Below, in pieces: positions 24,822-32,846 of a DNA stretch of 41,590 nt. Each line of letters starts with the position of its first letter. Positions within the stretch are counted from its first letter, which is position 1. The notes beneath the pieces were generated by a model. That model worked only from the letters and a program-made list of their open reading frames with translations. It ran no database searches and was not told the origin of the DNA. A program made the translations under genes and the position numbers. This DNA comes from Acidimicrobiaceae bacterium (GTDB lineage Bacteria > Actinomycetota > Acidimicrobiia > Acidimicrobiales > RAAP-2), in the NCBI GenBank assembly GCA_003161255.1, contig PMOQ01000072.1, positions 1 to 41,590 on the forward strand, in the 5' to 3' direction.

Positions 24822-25586
24822 ATGACGCTCCAACTGACGGTGGTCGACGCATTCACCGACCGGCCCTTCTCCGGGAACCCCGCTGCGATCTGCTTCGTGG
24901 ACGAGTTTCCGAGCGACGAGCGGATGCAGACGGTGGCGGCCGAGATGAACCTGGCCGAGACCGCGTTCGTGGTCGAACGGGGCGAGGGCCACTACGACCT
25001 GCGCTGGTTCAGCCCCACGGTCGAGGTGGACCTGTGCGGCCACGCCACCCTCGCCACCACCCACGTGCTCGGGCGTCCGGCCACCTTCCGGACCCGCAGC
25101 GGGGAGCTCGTCTGCTCGGTGACGCCGGACGGCCTGATCGAAATGGACTTCCCGGCCGATCCTCCCTCAGAGGCGGAGCTTCCGGACGGGACGGGACTAG
25201 GAGGAGTGCGGTGGTTCGGTCGCGGCAAGTTCGACGGCCTGGCCGAGCTGGACAGCGCCGAGACCGTCCGGACGATGGTGCCCGACCTCGCAGGCATCGA
25301 AGCCCTCGGCGGACGGGCACTGATCGTCACGGCCACCGGTGACCGACCCGGCATCGACTTCGTCAGCCGGGTGTTCGCGCCCGCCGCCGGCATCCCCGAA
25401 GACCCCGTGACCGGCTCTGCTCACTGCACCCTCGCCGAGCACTGGGGCGGGCGGCTGGGCTTGCACGCCATGACCGGCGAGCAGGCGTCGCCGCGGGGCG
25501 GGATCGTCACCATGCGCCGGGCCGGTGAACGGGTCCTCCTCGGTGGCCGCGCGGTCACGGTCTCCACGGTGTCGCTCCTGGTCTGA
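24822..25586 (+). CDS. PhzF-family isomerase/epimerase-like protein
   Basis: 254 residues of the PhzF/diaminopimelate-epimerase-like fold. F-S-G-N-P-A-A-I-C lies near residue 17, N-L-A-E-T-A-F holds the general-base Glu (residue 46), G-H-A-T-L-A-T-T is near 74, and D-P-V-T-G-S-A-H-C near 192 is the second-domain signature. Most members outside phenazine clusters have unknown substrates, and no other phenazine gene is nearby. The ATG lies 21 bp after the tnpB remnant with AGAGGA about 9 bases upstream, so its promoter may lie within insertion-element DNA. Confidence 0.88.
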   Translation: MTLQLTVVDAFTDRPFSGNPAAICFVDEFPSDERMQTVAAEMNLAETAFVVERGEGHYDLRWFSPTVEVDLCGHATLATTHVLGRPATFRTRSGELVCSVTPDGLIEMDFPADPPSEAELPDGTGLGGVRWFGRGKFDGLAELDSAETVRTMVPDLAGIEALGGRALIVTATGDRPGIDFVSRVFAPAAGIPEDPVTGSAHCTLAEHWGGRLGLHAMTGEQASPRGGIVTMRRAGERVLLGGRAVTVSTVSLLV

Positions 25587-25648
25587 GCAACCTTTCGGCG
25601 CCGAGGGGTCCCTAGGCCCCGAACGGCCGGAACTTAGTCTTGGCCCCG

Positions 25649-27532
25649 ATGACGACGGTCGCCGCCCCGCCGCAGGCCAGGCGAACCGAACCCCTCGGGA
25701 CATCGCTGATCGAACGGGGCCTCTTGACCCACGCCGAGCTCGAGTGGGCTCTCGGGATCCAGGGCGTCACCGGGTCGCGCCTCGGCAGCATCCTCATCTC
25801 GGCCGGGCTGGTGCGCCGACTGGACGTGTACAGGGTCCTGTCGGAGTCCTGGAACTGCCCGTTCGTCGACCTGACGGTCACCGACATCGACCGGTCGCTC
25901 CTCGTCCGGCTCGACGCGCGGCGCCTGGCCGACGAGCTGTGGATACCGGTGCAGCGGCTTTCCGACGGGTCGGTGCTCGTCGCGACCGCCGAGCGGCCCG
26001 AACGGGGCCGGGCCCAGGCCATCGCAGCGGTCCTCGGTCTGCCGGTCCGCTTGGTCGCGACGACCGACTGGGACATCCGCCGGGCCATCGGGCAGTGCTT
26101 CGCCGACGCGATCCTCGATGAGGCGACGCTCGGGCTGTGGCGCCGGGACGAGGACCACTCGGCCCGGCGGGTGCTCAGCTCGGTCCAGGCGGTGGTCGCG
26201 ATCGCGGTGGTCCTGGTCACGGCGGAGGCGTTCCTGATCGCCCCCATCGGCTCGACCGTGATCCTGTCCGCCGTGATCGGGGTCGGGTTCTTGGTCTCGG
26301 TGCTGTTCAAGTTCATCGTCTGCATGGTCGGCTCGCGCTACGAGTACGCAGAGTCCGTCTCGAAGGACGACATCGCGGCGCTGAGCGACAACGAGCTACC
26401 GCTCTACACGATCCTCGTGCCGGCGTACCGGGAGGCCAACGTCGTGGGCGCCCTCATGGCGAACCTGTCCCGCCTCGAGTACCCGCCGGACAAGCTCGAG
26501 ATCCTGCTCCTCCTCGAGGCCGACGACGCCGAGACGCGTGCGGCCGCGATCGCGGCCAAGCCGCCCGAAACGGTGACCATCGTGACGGTCCCCCCGGGCC
26601 AGCCCCAGACCAAGCCCAAGGCCTGCAACGTCGGGCTGTTCTTGGCCCGCGGCGAGTTCCTCGTCATCTACGACGCCGAGGACCGACCCGAGCCGGACCA
26701 GCTGAAGGCGGCGCTGGTGGCGTTCGCCCGGGCCGACGAGCGCCAGGTGTGCGTCCAGGCCGCCCTCAACTACTTCAACGCCGGCGAGAACGCGTTGACC
26801 AGGATGTTCACCCTCGAGTACTCGTTCTGGTTCGACTACATGCTCCCGGGGCTCGAGGCGATGCGGCTCCCGATCCCCCTCGGCGGGACGTCGAACCACT
26901 TCCGGACCGACGCGCTGCGGCGCCTCGGTGGCTGGGACCCGTTCAACGTCACCGAGGACGCTGACCTCGGCATCCGCTCGGCCGCGCTCGGCGAGACCGT
27001 CGGGGTCATCTCGTCGACGACATTCGAGGAGGCCAACAGCGCCTACGGGAACTTCATCCGCCAGCGGTCCCGGTGGATCAAGGGCTACCTGCAGACGACC
27101 CTCGTCCACCTCCGCCACCCGGTCGAACTGGTCCGCACGACCGGCTGGACCAAGACCCTCGGCTTCGCGCTTCTGGTCGGCGGGACGCCGCTCTCGTTCT
27201 TGTTCGTGCCGCCGCTCTACCTGCTGTTCGCCATCACGATGATCATCGGACCCAAGTCGGTGGCGCGTTTCTTCCCCGGATGGGTCCTCTGGGTGAGCGT
27301 CGCCTGCCTCATCGTCGGCAACGCCATGATGATCTACGTCTCGATGATGGGCGTGTTCAAGCGCCGCCGGTACCGGCTGGTGCTGTGGGCGCTCGCCAAC
27401 CCGTTCTACTGGCTGTTGCACTCGATCGCCGCCTACAAGGCGTTGTGGCAGCTCATCGTCAAGCCTCACTACTGGGAGAAAACGGAGCATGGCCTCACCA
27501 GCGACACCGCTGCACGCCCCGACCTTCCTTAG
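25649..27532 (+). CDS. Cellulose-synthase-like GT2 with N-terminal MshEN-like domain
   Basis: About 627 residues. Residues 1-140 resemble the MshEN (GSPII_E N-terminal) fold: S-L-I-E-R-G-L-L-T, L-I-S-A-G-L-V-R-R and W-N-C-P-F-V-D-L, a type of domain known to bind cyclic-di-GMP in other proteins. Two transmembrane helices follow (about 175-225). The GT2 domain has Y-T-I-L-V-P-A-Y-R-E-A, Y-D-A-E-D (D-x-D), T-E-D-A-D-L-G and Q-R-S-R-W (Q-x-x-R-W), the set of processive beta-glycan synthases. C-terminal helices complete a polysaccharide channel. An in-frame TTG lies at 25640. The 3' end overlaps the next membrane gene by 44 bp. Confidence 0.88.
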   Translation: MTTVAAPPQARRTEPLGTSLIERGLLTHAELEWALGIQGVTGSRLGSILISAGLVRRLDVYRVLSESWNCPFVDLTVTDIDRSLLVRLDARRLADELWIPVQRLSDGSVLVATAERPERGRAQAIAAVLGLPVRLVATTDWDIRRAIGQCFADAILDEATLGLWRRDEDHSARRVLSSVQAVVAIAVVLVTAEAFLIAPIGSTVILSAVIGVGFLVSVLFKFIVCMVGSRYEYAESVSKDDIAALSDNELPLYTILVPAYREANVVGALMANLSRLEYPPDKLEILLLLEADDAETRAAAIAAKPPETVTIVTVPPGQPQTKPKACNVGLFLARGEFLVIYDAEDRPEPDQLKAALVAFARADERQVCVQAALNYFNAGENALTRMFTLEYSFWFDYMLPGLEAMRLPIPLGGTSNHFRTDALRRLGGWDPFNVTEDADLGIRSAALGETVGVISSTTFEEANSAYGNFIRQRSRWIKGYLQTTLVHLRHPVELVRTTGWTKTLGFALLVGGTPLSFLFVPPLYLLFAITMIIGPKSVARFFPGWVLWVSVACLIVGNAMMIYVSMMGVFKRRRYRLVLWALANPFYWLLHSIAAYKALWQLIVKPHYWEKTEHGLTSDTAARPDLP

Positions 27533-28658
27533 GTGGCGCCAGGAGCGTTGGCCGCGCACCAGCCGGACCCGTTGGGTGGTCCGGTTGGCCGTCGCGATTC
27601 CCTTCGTCGCGCTCGCCGACCTGGCCAACGCGGCCGGCGGACCGTCGCCGGACAACCTGGCGCTGCACCACCAGGCGACGTCGCTGCACTGGGTGGGCGG
27701 CCAGCTCGGCTGGATCGCCCACGCCTACCCGCCGCTCACGCTGTCGGCGGCCCGCCTGTTCCCGGGAGGGGCCCAGGGCCTCGCGATCGCGGGCGGGCTG
27801 TGCACGGGGATCCTCGTCCAGCTGACCATCGAGCGGCTCTTGCTGCGCGCCATCCCGTTCGCGAACGCGGCGGTGCTGACCGCCGGGGTCGCGCTCACGC
27901 CGGCCTTCTGGTTCGTGGCCAGCCAGGACTTCTCGGCCTTCCTCACCCTCAGCCTGCTCTCGGTCGCCCTGACCGGGCTGCTCGACTTCACCTTCAACCG
28001 CTCGACCGAGAGTGGCTTCATCGCCGGCATCGGGTTCGGCCTCGCGACGATGTGCGACCTGGCGGCGCTGCCGTTCGCCGTGGCCGGCGCGCTGGCCACC
28101 CTGTTCGTGGCGCCCCAGGCCAAGGCGGTGCGAGAGATCGCGCGCCGTCGGGCGGCCGCCACCGTGGTCCTGTTCCCATCGGCGGCCGCGTTGGCCGGAT
28201 GGGCCTTCTTGCAGTGGCGTTTCAGCGGCAGCTGGACCGAGAGCTTCGCCCGGGCCGACCCGATGCTGTTCCGCTTCCCGGGCGGCGTGTGGGTGTCGCT
28301 CGCCCGCGCCGCCAGCTCGGTCGGCCACGACCTCGTGTTCGCGCCGGTGCTCGTGGCGGCGGCGGCGCTCCTGTTTGTCCGCCGACCGTCGTCGTCGGTG
28401 GCGTGCATGGCGTTCGTGGGCTGTGTGATCGCGAACCGGTGGATCGGTGCCCCGTTCTCCGGCCCGACGGTCGTCGTCCTCCTCGGCGTGGTCGCCCTGG
28501 TGCTGCTGCCGGAACGGCTGAAGGCGTCCGAGCAGGCCGTGCTCTGGGTGTGCGTCGCGCTCCAGGTCGCGATCGCCTACGGGGGGCTCCATCTCGGTCT
28601 GCCGCAGGTGGCCGATTGGACGCATCGGCTCATCGCCGGCGGCCACCTGCCGCACTGA
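27489..28658 (+). CDS. Polytopic membrane protein of the glycan-synthase pair
   Basis: 389 residues with about 9-10 hydrophobic helices and short loops. It resembles GT-C-like or mannosyltransferase-type membrane proteins in outline (early loop Ala-Tyr-Pro-Pro-Leu-Thr after a first helix), but I do not recognise a definite family motif. The start lies inside the GT2 gene (44-bp overlap), so the two are surely co-expressed. It probably helps make, modify or export the glycan. Asp in L-A-D-L-A-N after helix 1 is a possible GT-C acidic residue. Function is inferred from context only. Confidence 0.75.
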   Translation: MASPATPLHAPTFLRWRQERWPRTSRTRWVVRLAVAIPFVALADLANAAGGPSPDNLALHHQATSLHWVGGQLGWIAHAYPPLTLSAARLFPGGAQGLAIAGGLCTGILVQLTIERLLLRAIPFANAAVLTAGVALTPAFWFVASQDFSAFLTLSLLSVALTGLLDFTFNRSTESGFIAGIGFGLATMCDLAALPFAVAGALATLFVAPQAKAVREIARRRAAATVVLFPSAAALAGWAFLQWRFSGSWTESFARADPMLFRFPGGVWVSLARAASSVGHDLVFAPVLVAAAALLFVRRPSSSVACMAFVGCVIANRWIGAPFSGPTVVVLLGVVALVLLPERLKASEQAVLWVCVALQVAIAYGGLHLGLPQVADWTHRLIAGGHLPH

Positions 28659-28730
28659 TCCTGAACGACGTGGCAGCCCGAGGTTTCGGCGGGTTCGGGT
28701 CTGGATAGGGGCCGGCCTCGTCGAGGTCGA

Positions 28731-30056
28731 TCAGCCGTTCTTCGGCAGCTCCGAGAACCGGGCCGTGCGGTCGTTGTTCGGCTCCTTCGGCAGCCCGAGC
28801 ACCCGCTCGCCGATGATGTTTCGCTGGATCTGGTCCGTGCCTCCGTAGATCGGCGGGGCCTGCGCGTGGAGCGCCAGACCGCTGATCGCCGAGACGAGCC
28901 CGCTGTTGGGGAGGCCGTCGAGCGGCGCACGATCGCCGGGTGAGTAGGCGTGCAGCGTCCCCTGCGCACCGGCGATCGACATGCCCAGATCCCGGGACAG
29001 CCGCATGATGTCGCTCATCGTGAGCTTGGCGATGTTGCCCATGCCGGGGATGTCGCGGCCGACCGCGCGAGCCGCCTTCATCCGCTCGGTGTTGAACCGG
29101 GCCACCTCGCCCAGGGTGTGGAGCCTGGCCAGGCCCTGACGGACGACCGGGTCCTTGTCCTTGCCGGTCTTGCGGGCCAGCGCCACCAGCGCCGAGGGGC
29201 CCATCGGCTGGAGGACCGCCGCCAACCCGCCGCCGGTTTCCCCACGCGGGCCGACGAACTCGCCGGCCTTGCGGGTGAGCTGGCCGGCGACGGTGCCGGG
29301 CATCGCCGAGAACCCCGCCCCCCCGCCGCCTGCGCCGAGCCCGGAGCGTTCGAAGGCGAGCGTGGTGTTGGCGACCGCCCAACCGTTGTTCACGTCGCCG
29401 ATCACGGCCGAGCTAGGCACGTGGGCGTCGCTGATGAACACCTCGTTGAACATCGCGTTCCCGCTCATCTCACGGAGCGGACGCACATCGACGGCCGGCT
29501 GGTGCATGTCGAGCACCATCCAGGTGATCCCCTGGTGCTTGGGCACCTCGGGTTCGGTCCGGGCGAGGAGCATCCCGAGGTCGGCGAACTGACCGAGGGA
29601 CGTCCATACCTTCTGGCCGTTGATGACCCACTCGTCGCCGTCCTTCGTGGCCCGTGTGGTCAGCCCGGCCAGGTCCGATCCGGCTCCGGGCTCGCTGAAC
29701 AGCTGGCACCAGCCCTGCTGCCCGGTCACGATGCCGCGTACGTAGAGGTCGATCTGTTCCTGGGTCCCGTGGGTGGCGATGGTCGGGGCGGCGAGGAGGA
29801 GCCCCAGGCCGCCGGGGGGGCCGAGTGCGCCGAACGACGCGATCTCGCGTGATACCCGCATCGCGTCGGTGCGAGACAACCCCCGTCCGTAGGCGGTGCT
29901 GGGCAGGGTAGGCGCCGACCACCCGGCCAGGCCCATCAGCTCCCACCACTCGGCGACGGTGAGCTCGGGGTCCCAGTTTTCCCCGAGCCAGGCGCGGATC
30001 TCCTCCGCGACGCTCTCGGAGGTCTGTTCCTTCGGTGCTTCTTCAACCTTGGTCAT
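28731..30056 (-). CDS. Acyl-CoA dehydrogenase (FadE-like)
   Basis: 441 residues. F-S-E-P-G-A-G-S-D-L-A-G near residue 125, N-G-Q-K-V-W-T-S-L near 148, and a C-terminal G-G-T-D-Q-I-Q-R-N-I-I-G-E-R-V-L-G-L-P define the family. The usual catalytic-base element reads Y-G-G-T-D, without Glu, as in some FadE enzymes. Near residue 245 a glycine-rich loop (G-A-G-G-G-G-A-G) interrupts the middle domain. The start M-T-K-V-E-E is the first Met of the frame near a plausible site. It is convergent with the membrane protein gene. The substrate is unknown. Confidence 0.9.
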   Translation of the reverse strand: MTKVEEAPKEQTSESVAEEIRAWLGENWDPELTVAEWWELMGLAGWSAPTLPSTAYGRGLSRTDAMRVSREIASFGALGPPGGLGLLLAAPTIATHGTQEQIDLYVRGIVTGQQGWCQLFSEPGAGSDLAGLTTRATKDGDEWVINGQKVWTSLGQFADLGMLLARTEPEVPKHQGITWMVLDMHQPAVDVRPLREMSGNAMFNEVFISDAHVPSSAVIGDVNNGWAVANTTLAFERSGLGAGGGGAGFSAMPGTVAGQLTRKAGEFVGPRGETGGGLAAVLQPMGPSALVALARKTGKDKDPVVRQGLARLHTLGEVARFNTERMKAARAVGRDIPGMGNIAKLTMSDIMRLSRDLGMSIAGAQGTLHAYSPGDRAPLDGLPNSGLVSAISGLALHAQAPPIYGGTDQIQRNIIGERVLGLPKEPNNDRTARFSELPKNG

Positions 30057-30276
30057 GCATTTGCCCTTCAAACACCCGGGGGCCCGTGGGACCGATGCCA
30101 CCCGCGGCGCGCGCCGCGCCAGCCCACGAAGCCTACCCAAACCCCGGCCCGACAAAGCCGAATTTCGGGTCCTGACCGGGGAAATTACCGTCGGTCACCA
30201 GGGGGAATCCTCGAACGAGGCCCGTCCGGCCCGGTCGATGTGGCCCGCGGCCCGGCAACTCGGCAACGATGGCCCG

Positions 30277-30573
30277 ATGATCCTCGAACACGTGGTGCTG
30301 GACGTACGCGCAGGCAGCAGCGCCGAGTACGAGGCGGCGTTCTCCAGGGCCAAGTCGATCATCGCCGGGTCGCCCGGCTTTCGGTCGCTCCGGCTCGAGC
30401 GGTGCCTGGAGCAGCCCGACCGATACGTGCTCTTGGTCGAGTGGGACTCGGTCGAGGCCCACGAGGAGGGCTTCCGAAAGTCCCCGGCGTTCGAGGAGTG
30501 GCGCGCCATGTTGCACGGCTTCTATCCGGACCGGCCGACCGTCCAGCACTTCGAGACCGCCTTCGAGGCCTGA
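30277..30573 (+). CDS. Antibiotic biosynthesis monooxygenase (ABM) domain protein
   Basis: 98 residues with the ferredoxin-like ABM pattern: an N-terminal I-L-E-H-V-V-L-D-V strand, E-Y-E-A-A-F, S-P-G-F-R-S-L-R-L, R-Y-V-L-L-V-E-W-D and a final F-E-T-A-F-E. Such small dimers act as cofactor-free oxygenases or as stress proteins. The ATG has no strong ribosome site. It is convergent with zur, one base apart at their stops. The exact role is unknown. Confidence 0.78.
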   Translation: MILEHVVLDVRAGSSAEYEAAFSRAKSIIAGSPGFRSLRLERCLEQPDRYVLLVEWDSVEAHEEGFRKSPAFEEWRAMLHGFYPDRPTVQHFETAFEA

Positions 30574-30574
30574 C

Positions 30575-31018
30575 TTAACTGCCCGGTTCGGCCGGGCAGC
30601 GCCCACAGACACCGGTGATCTCGACGACGTGGTTGAGCTGGGAAAACCCGTGTTCCTCGCCCAGCCGGCGGGCCACCGCCTCGAGGTCGGGGGCGTCGAG
30701 CTCAACGGTGCGACCGCAGCGTCGGCACACCAGATGGTGGTGGTGGACGGGCGACCCGCAGCGCCGGTAGAGGGTCTCACCCGAGTCGGCTCGGACACTG
30801 TCGATCTCGCCGGTACCGGCCAGGGTCCGCAGCTGGCTGTAGACGGTGGCCAAACCGACCCGTTCGCCGGAGGCCCGGAGGCGGGCGTGCAGGTCCTGGG
30901 CACTCGTGAACTCGTCGATCTCGTCCAACAGGGCCGCCACCGCCCGCTTCTGGCGGGTCGCCCGGACGCGCGGACCGGGCTCGGCGCCAGCGGTGGCCAT
31001 CGCCACGACTTTAGCCAT
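30575..31018 (-). CDS. zur: Zur/Fur-family zinc-responsive repressor
   Basis: 147 residues. The N-terminal winged helix has R-A-T-R-Q-K-R-A-V and G-L-A-T-V-Y-S-Q-L-R-T-L. The metal-binding half has H-H-H-H-L-V-C-R-R-C-G and C-G-R-C-P, the two CxxC pairs of the structural zinc site. The divergent znuACB genes and the palindrome between them make Zur, not Fur, the natural reading. It would bind DNA with zinc and shut off uptake. The start at 31018 begins M-A-K-V-V; a second Met at 31000 is possible. The 3' end forms part of a terminator-like hairpin. Confidence 0.9.
   Translation of the reverse strand: MAKVVAMATAGAEPGPRVRATRQKRAVAALLDEIDEFTSAQDLHARLRASGERVGLATVYSQLRTLAGTGEIDSVRADSGETLYRRCGSPVHHHHLVCRRCGRTVELDAPDLEAVARRLGEEHGFSQLNHVVEITGVCGRCPAEPGS
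30579..30599. terminator. Bidirectional terminator-like hairpin
   Basis: CTGCCCGG-TTCGG-CCGGGCAG is a perfect 8-bp stem with a UUCG-like loop, placed over the last codons of zur and just after the ABM gene stop. On the minus strand it is followed by TTAAGT. It suits the convergent arrangement. Confidence 0.55.
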
Positions 31019-31037
31019 AACGGTTCCAGGTACCGGG

Positions 31038-31073
31038 TTGATAACGAGAGCGGTTCTCGTTATCATTATACAA
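31038..31073 (+). promoter_or_regulatory. znuA promoter with Zur operator
   Basis: TTGATA (31038-31043) and TATCAT (31061-31066) are 17 bp apart, a good -35/-10 pair. The expected start site falls at or within a base of the znuA ATG (31074), so znuA is probably leaderless. Embedded is a perfect palindrome: TGATAACGAGA (31039-31049), 5 bp, TCTCGTTATCA (31055-31065). Bound Zur would cover the whole promoter. By symmetry the opposite strand carries ATGATA and TATCAA 18 bp apart facing zur, so one site may control both directions. Confidence 0.75.
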
Positions 31074-31982
31074 ATGAGATCTTTGCCCCGGCGTCTCTCC
31101 CTTGCCCTCGCCGCAGCCGTGGCCGGAGCCGTGCTCGCAAGCCCGGCCCCTGCCGCCCCGGTCGGAGCCGCGCGGGTGCTGAACGTCGTGGCCGCCGAGA
31201 ACTTCTGGGGCAGCCTGGCCGCACAACTCGGGGGGCGCCAGGTCGATGTCACCAGCATCGTCACGGACCCCAACGCCGACCCGCACGAGTATGAGACCAA
31301 CCCGTCCGACGCCCGGCTCTTCGCCTCGGCCGACTTCGTGATCGAGAACGGGGCCGGATACGACAGCTGGTCCGACAAGCTCCTGGCGGCCCAGTCGCGA
31401 GCCGGCCGCACGGTGTTGGACGTTGCGTCGTTCCTCGGCCGGCCGAACGGGTCCAACCCGCACTTCTGGTACAACCCGGCCTACGTCTTCCGGGTCATCG
31501 ACAGGATCACGGCCGACTACGAGTCCCTCGAACCGGGTGAACGGCGGTACTTCGCGGCACGGCATGCGGCGGTGGAATCTGCGTTGGCGGGGTACCGGGC
31601 CGAGCTCGGTTCTCTCGCTCGGCGCTTCGCCGCGAGGAAGGTGGCCGCCACCGAGAGCATCTTCGTGTACCTGGCCTCGTATCTCGGCCTGCGACTGGTG
31701 ACGCCGCCCGCGTTCATGGATGCGGTGGCGGAGGGAGTCGACCCACCGGCCTCGTCGCTCGCGACGTTCGATCGACAGATCGCCGCGAGGGCCTTCGGGG
31801 TGCTCGTCTACAACACCCAGACGGTTACGCCGCTCACCACCAACATCCGCAATGCGACCAAGGCTCGGCACATCCCAGTTGTCGGCATCTCCGAGACGAT
31901 GCAACCGCCGGGAACGACGTTCGAGCGATGGATGGTCGGTGAGCTCGAGAGACTCGGGGCCGCGCTCGCCGACACATCGTGA
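31074..31982 (+). CDS. znuA: ZnuA-like zinc/manganese ABC substrate-binding protein
   Basis: 302 residues with a signal peptide (M-R-S-L-P-R-R-L then a hydrophobic stretch, A-x-A-type cleavage near residue 27). Metal-site regions are D-P-H-E-Y-E near residue 66 and N-P-H-F-W-Y-N-P near 126. The third ligand region is T-E-S-I-F-V (Glu in place of His), and a fourth lies near V-Y-N-T-Q-T. The His-rich loop of some ZnuA proteins is absent. Cluster A-I binding proteins bring Zn or Mn to the permease. Zur control argues for zinc. No Shine-Dalgarno is seen, in keeping with a leaderless transcript. Confidence 0.88.
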   Translation: MRSLPRRLSLALAAAVAGAVLASPAPAAPVGAARVLNVVAAENFWGSLAAQLGGRQVDVTSIVTDPNADPHEYETNPSDARLFASADFVIENGAGYDSWSDKLLAAQSRAGRTVLDVASFLGRPNGSNPHFWYNPAYVFRVIDRITADYESLEPGERRYFAARHAAVESALAGYRAELGSLARRFAARKVAATESIFVYLASYLGLRLVTPPAFMDAVAEGVDPPASSLATFDRQIAARAFGVLVYNTQTVTPLTTNIRNATKARHIPVVGISETMQPPGTTFERWMVGELERLGAALADTS

Positions 31983-31991
31983 GGCGCTGAC

Positions 31992-32846
31992 GTGACCGGC
32001 CTCCCCCACCTCAACCGGCCGGTCGTGTGCGCGCACGACCTTGCGGCCGGGTACGGCAGCGAGACCGTCTGGTCGAACGCCACGTTCGACATCGACGCCG
32101 GGGCGTTCGTCGCGATCCTCGGGCCCAACGGGGCCGGCAAGTCGACACTGCTCAGACAGGTCCTCGGGCTGCTCCGGCCGCAATCGGGGACCATCGAGGT
32201 GCTGGGAGAACCTCCCCGGCGTGGTAACCCCGCCATCGGGTACGTCCCCCAGGCCCGAACGCTCGATCCCGAGGTGGCCTTCCGGGGCATAGACCTGGTC
32301 CGGTTGGGCCTCGACGGCCACCGCTTCGGCTTCGCACCCCCGTGGCGGTCCCAACGGGATCAACGAGACGCCGTCGACCGAGCGGTCGAGTCCGTGGGAG
32401 CCACCGCGTACGCCCACCGCCGGCTGGGCGCGATGTCGGGCGGTGAACGCCAGAGGCTCCTGCTGGCCCAGGCCCTCGTCGGCGACCCCGCGCTCCTGCT
32501 GCTCGACGAGCCCCTGGCCAACCTCGACGTCCGGAACCAGGCGACGATGGCCGAGCTGATCGGCTCGGTGGCCCGGGCGAGGCACCTGACCGTCATTCTG
32601 GTCGCGCACGACCTCAATCCACTCCGCAATGTTATCGACGTCGTCTGTTACGTCGCCGGCGGCAACGTGGCGTTCGGGCCGCCGGACGAGGTGGTGACGC
32701 CAGAGGTCCTGTCGAAGCTGTACGGGGCGCCGGTCGAGGTCTTGGTGGATAGCCGAGGGCGGCGTTTCGTCGTCGGCATCGAAGAGGAGACTGCGCACCC
32801 GCACCCCCACGCCGAAGTCGTGGCCGACACCCTGCGGCTCCCATGA
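31992..32846 (+). CDS. znuC: ZnuC-like zinc ABC transporter ATPase
   Basis: 284 residues. Walker A is G-P-N-G-A-G-K-S-T near residue 41, signature M-S-G-G-E near 145, Walker B L-L-L-L-D-E-P near 166, and the switch His in L-V-A-H-D-L near 202. The C-terminal tail holds a short histidine run (H-P-H-P-H), a possible metal-sensing element. The GTG start is 9 bp after the znuA stop, with a weak GAGG. The stop overlaps the start of znuB (ATGA), coupling the two. Confidence 0.92.
   Translation: MTGLPHLNRPVVCAHDLAAGYGSETVWSNATFDIDAGAFVAILGPNGAGKSTLLRQVLGLLRPQSGTIEVLGEPPRRGNPAIGYVPQARTLDPEVAFRGIDLVRLGLDGHRFGFAPPWRSQRDQRDAVDRAVESVGATAYAHRRLGAMSGGERQRLLLAQALVGDPALLLLDEPLANLDVRNQATMAELIGSVARARHLTVILVAHDLNPLRNVIDVVCYVAGGNVAFGPPDEVVTPEVLSKLYGAPVEVLVDSRGRRFVVGIEEETAHPHPHAEVVADTLRLP

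Noticed and set aside
24822-25586. PhzF as part of a phenazine pathway
   Set aside because: No phzA-E or phzG homologue is present, and most PhzF-like proteins are unrelated to phenazines.
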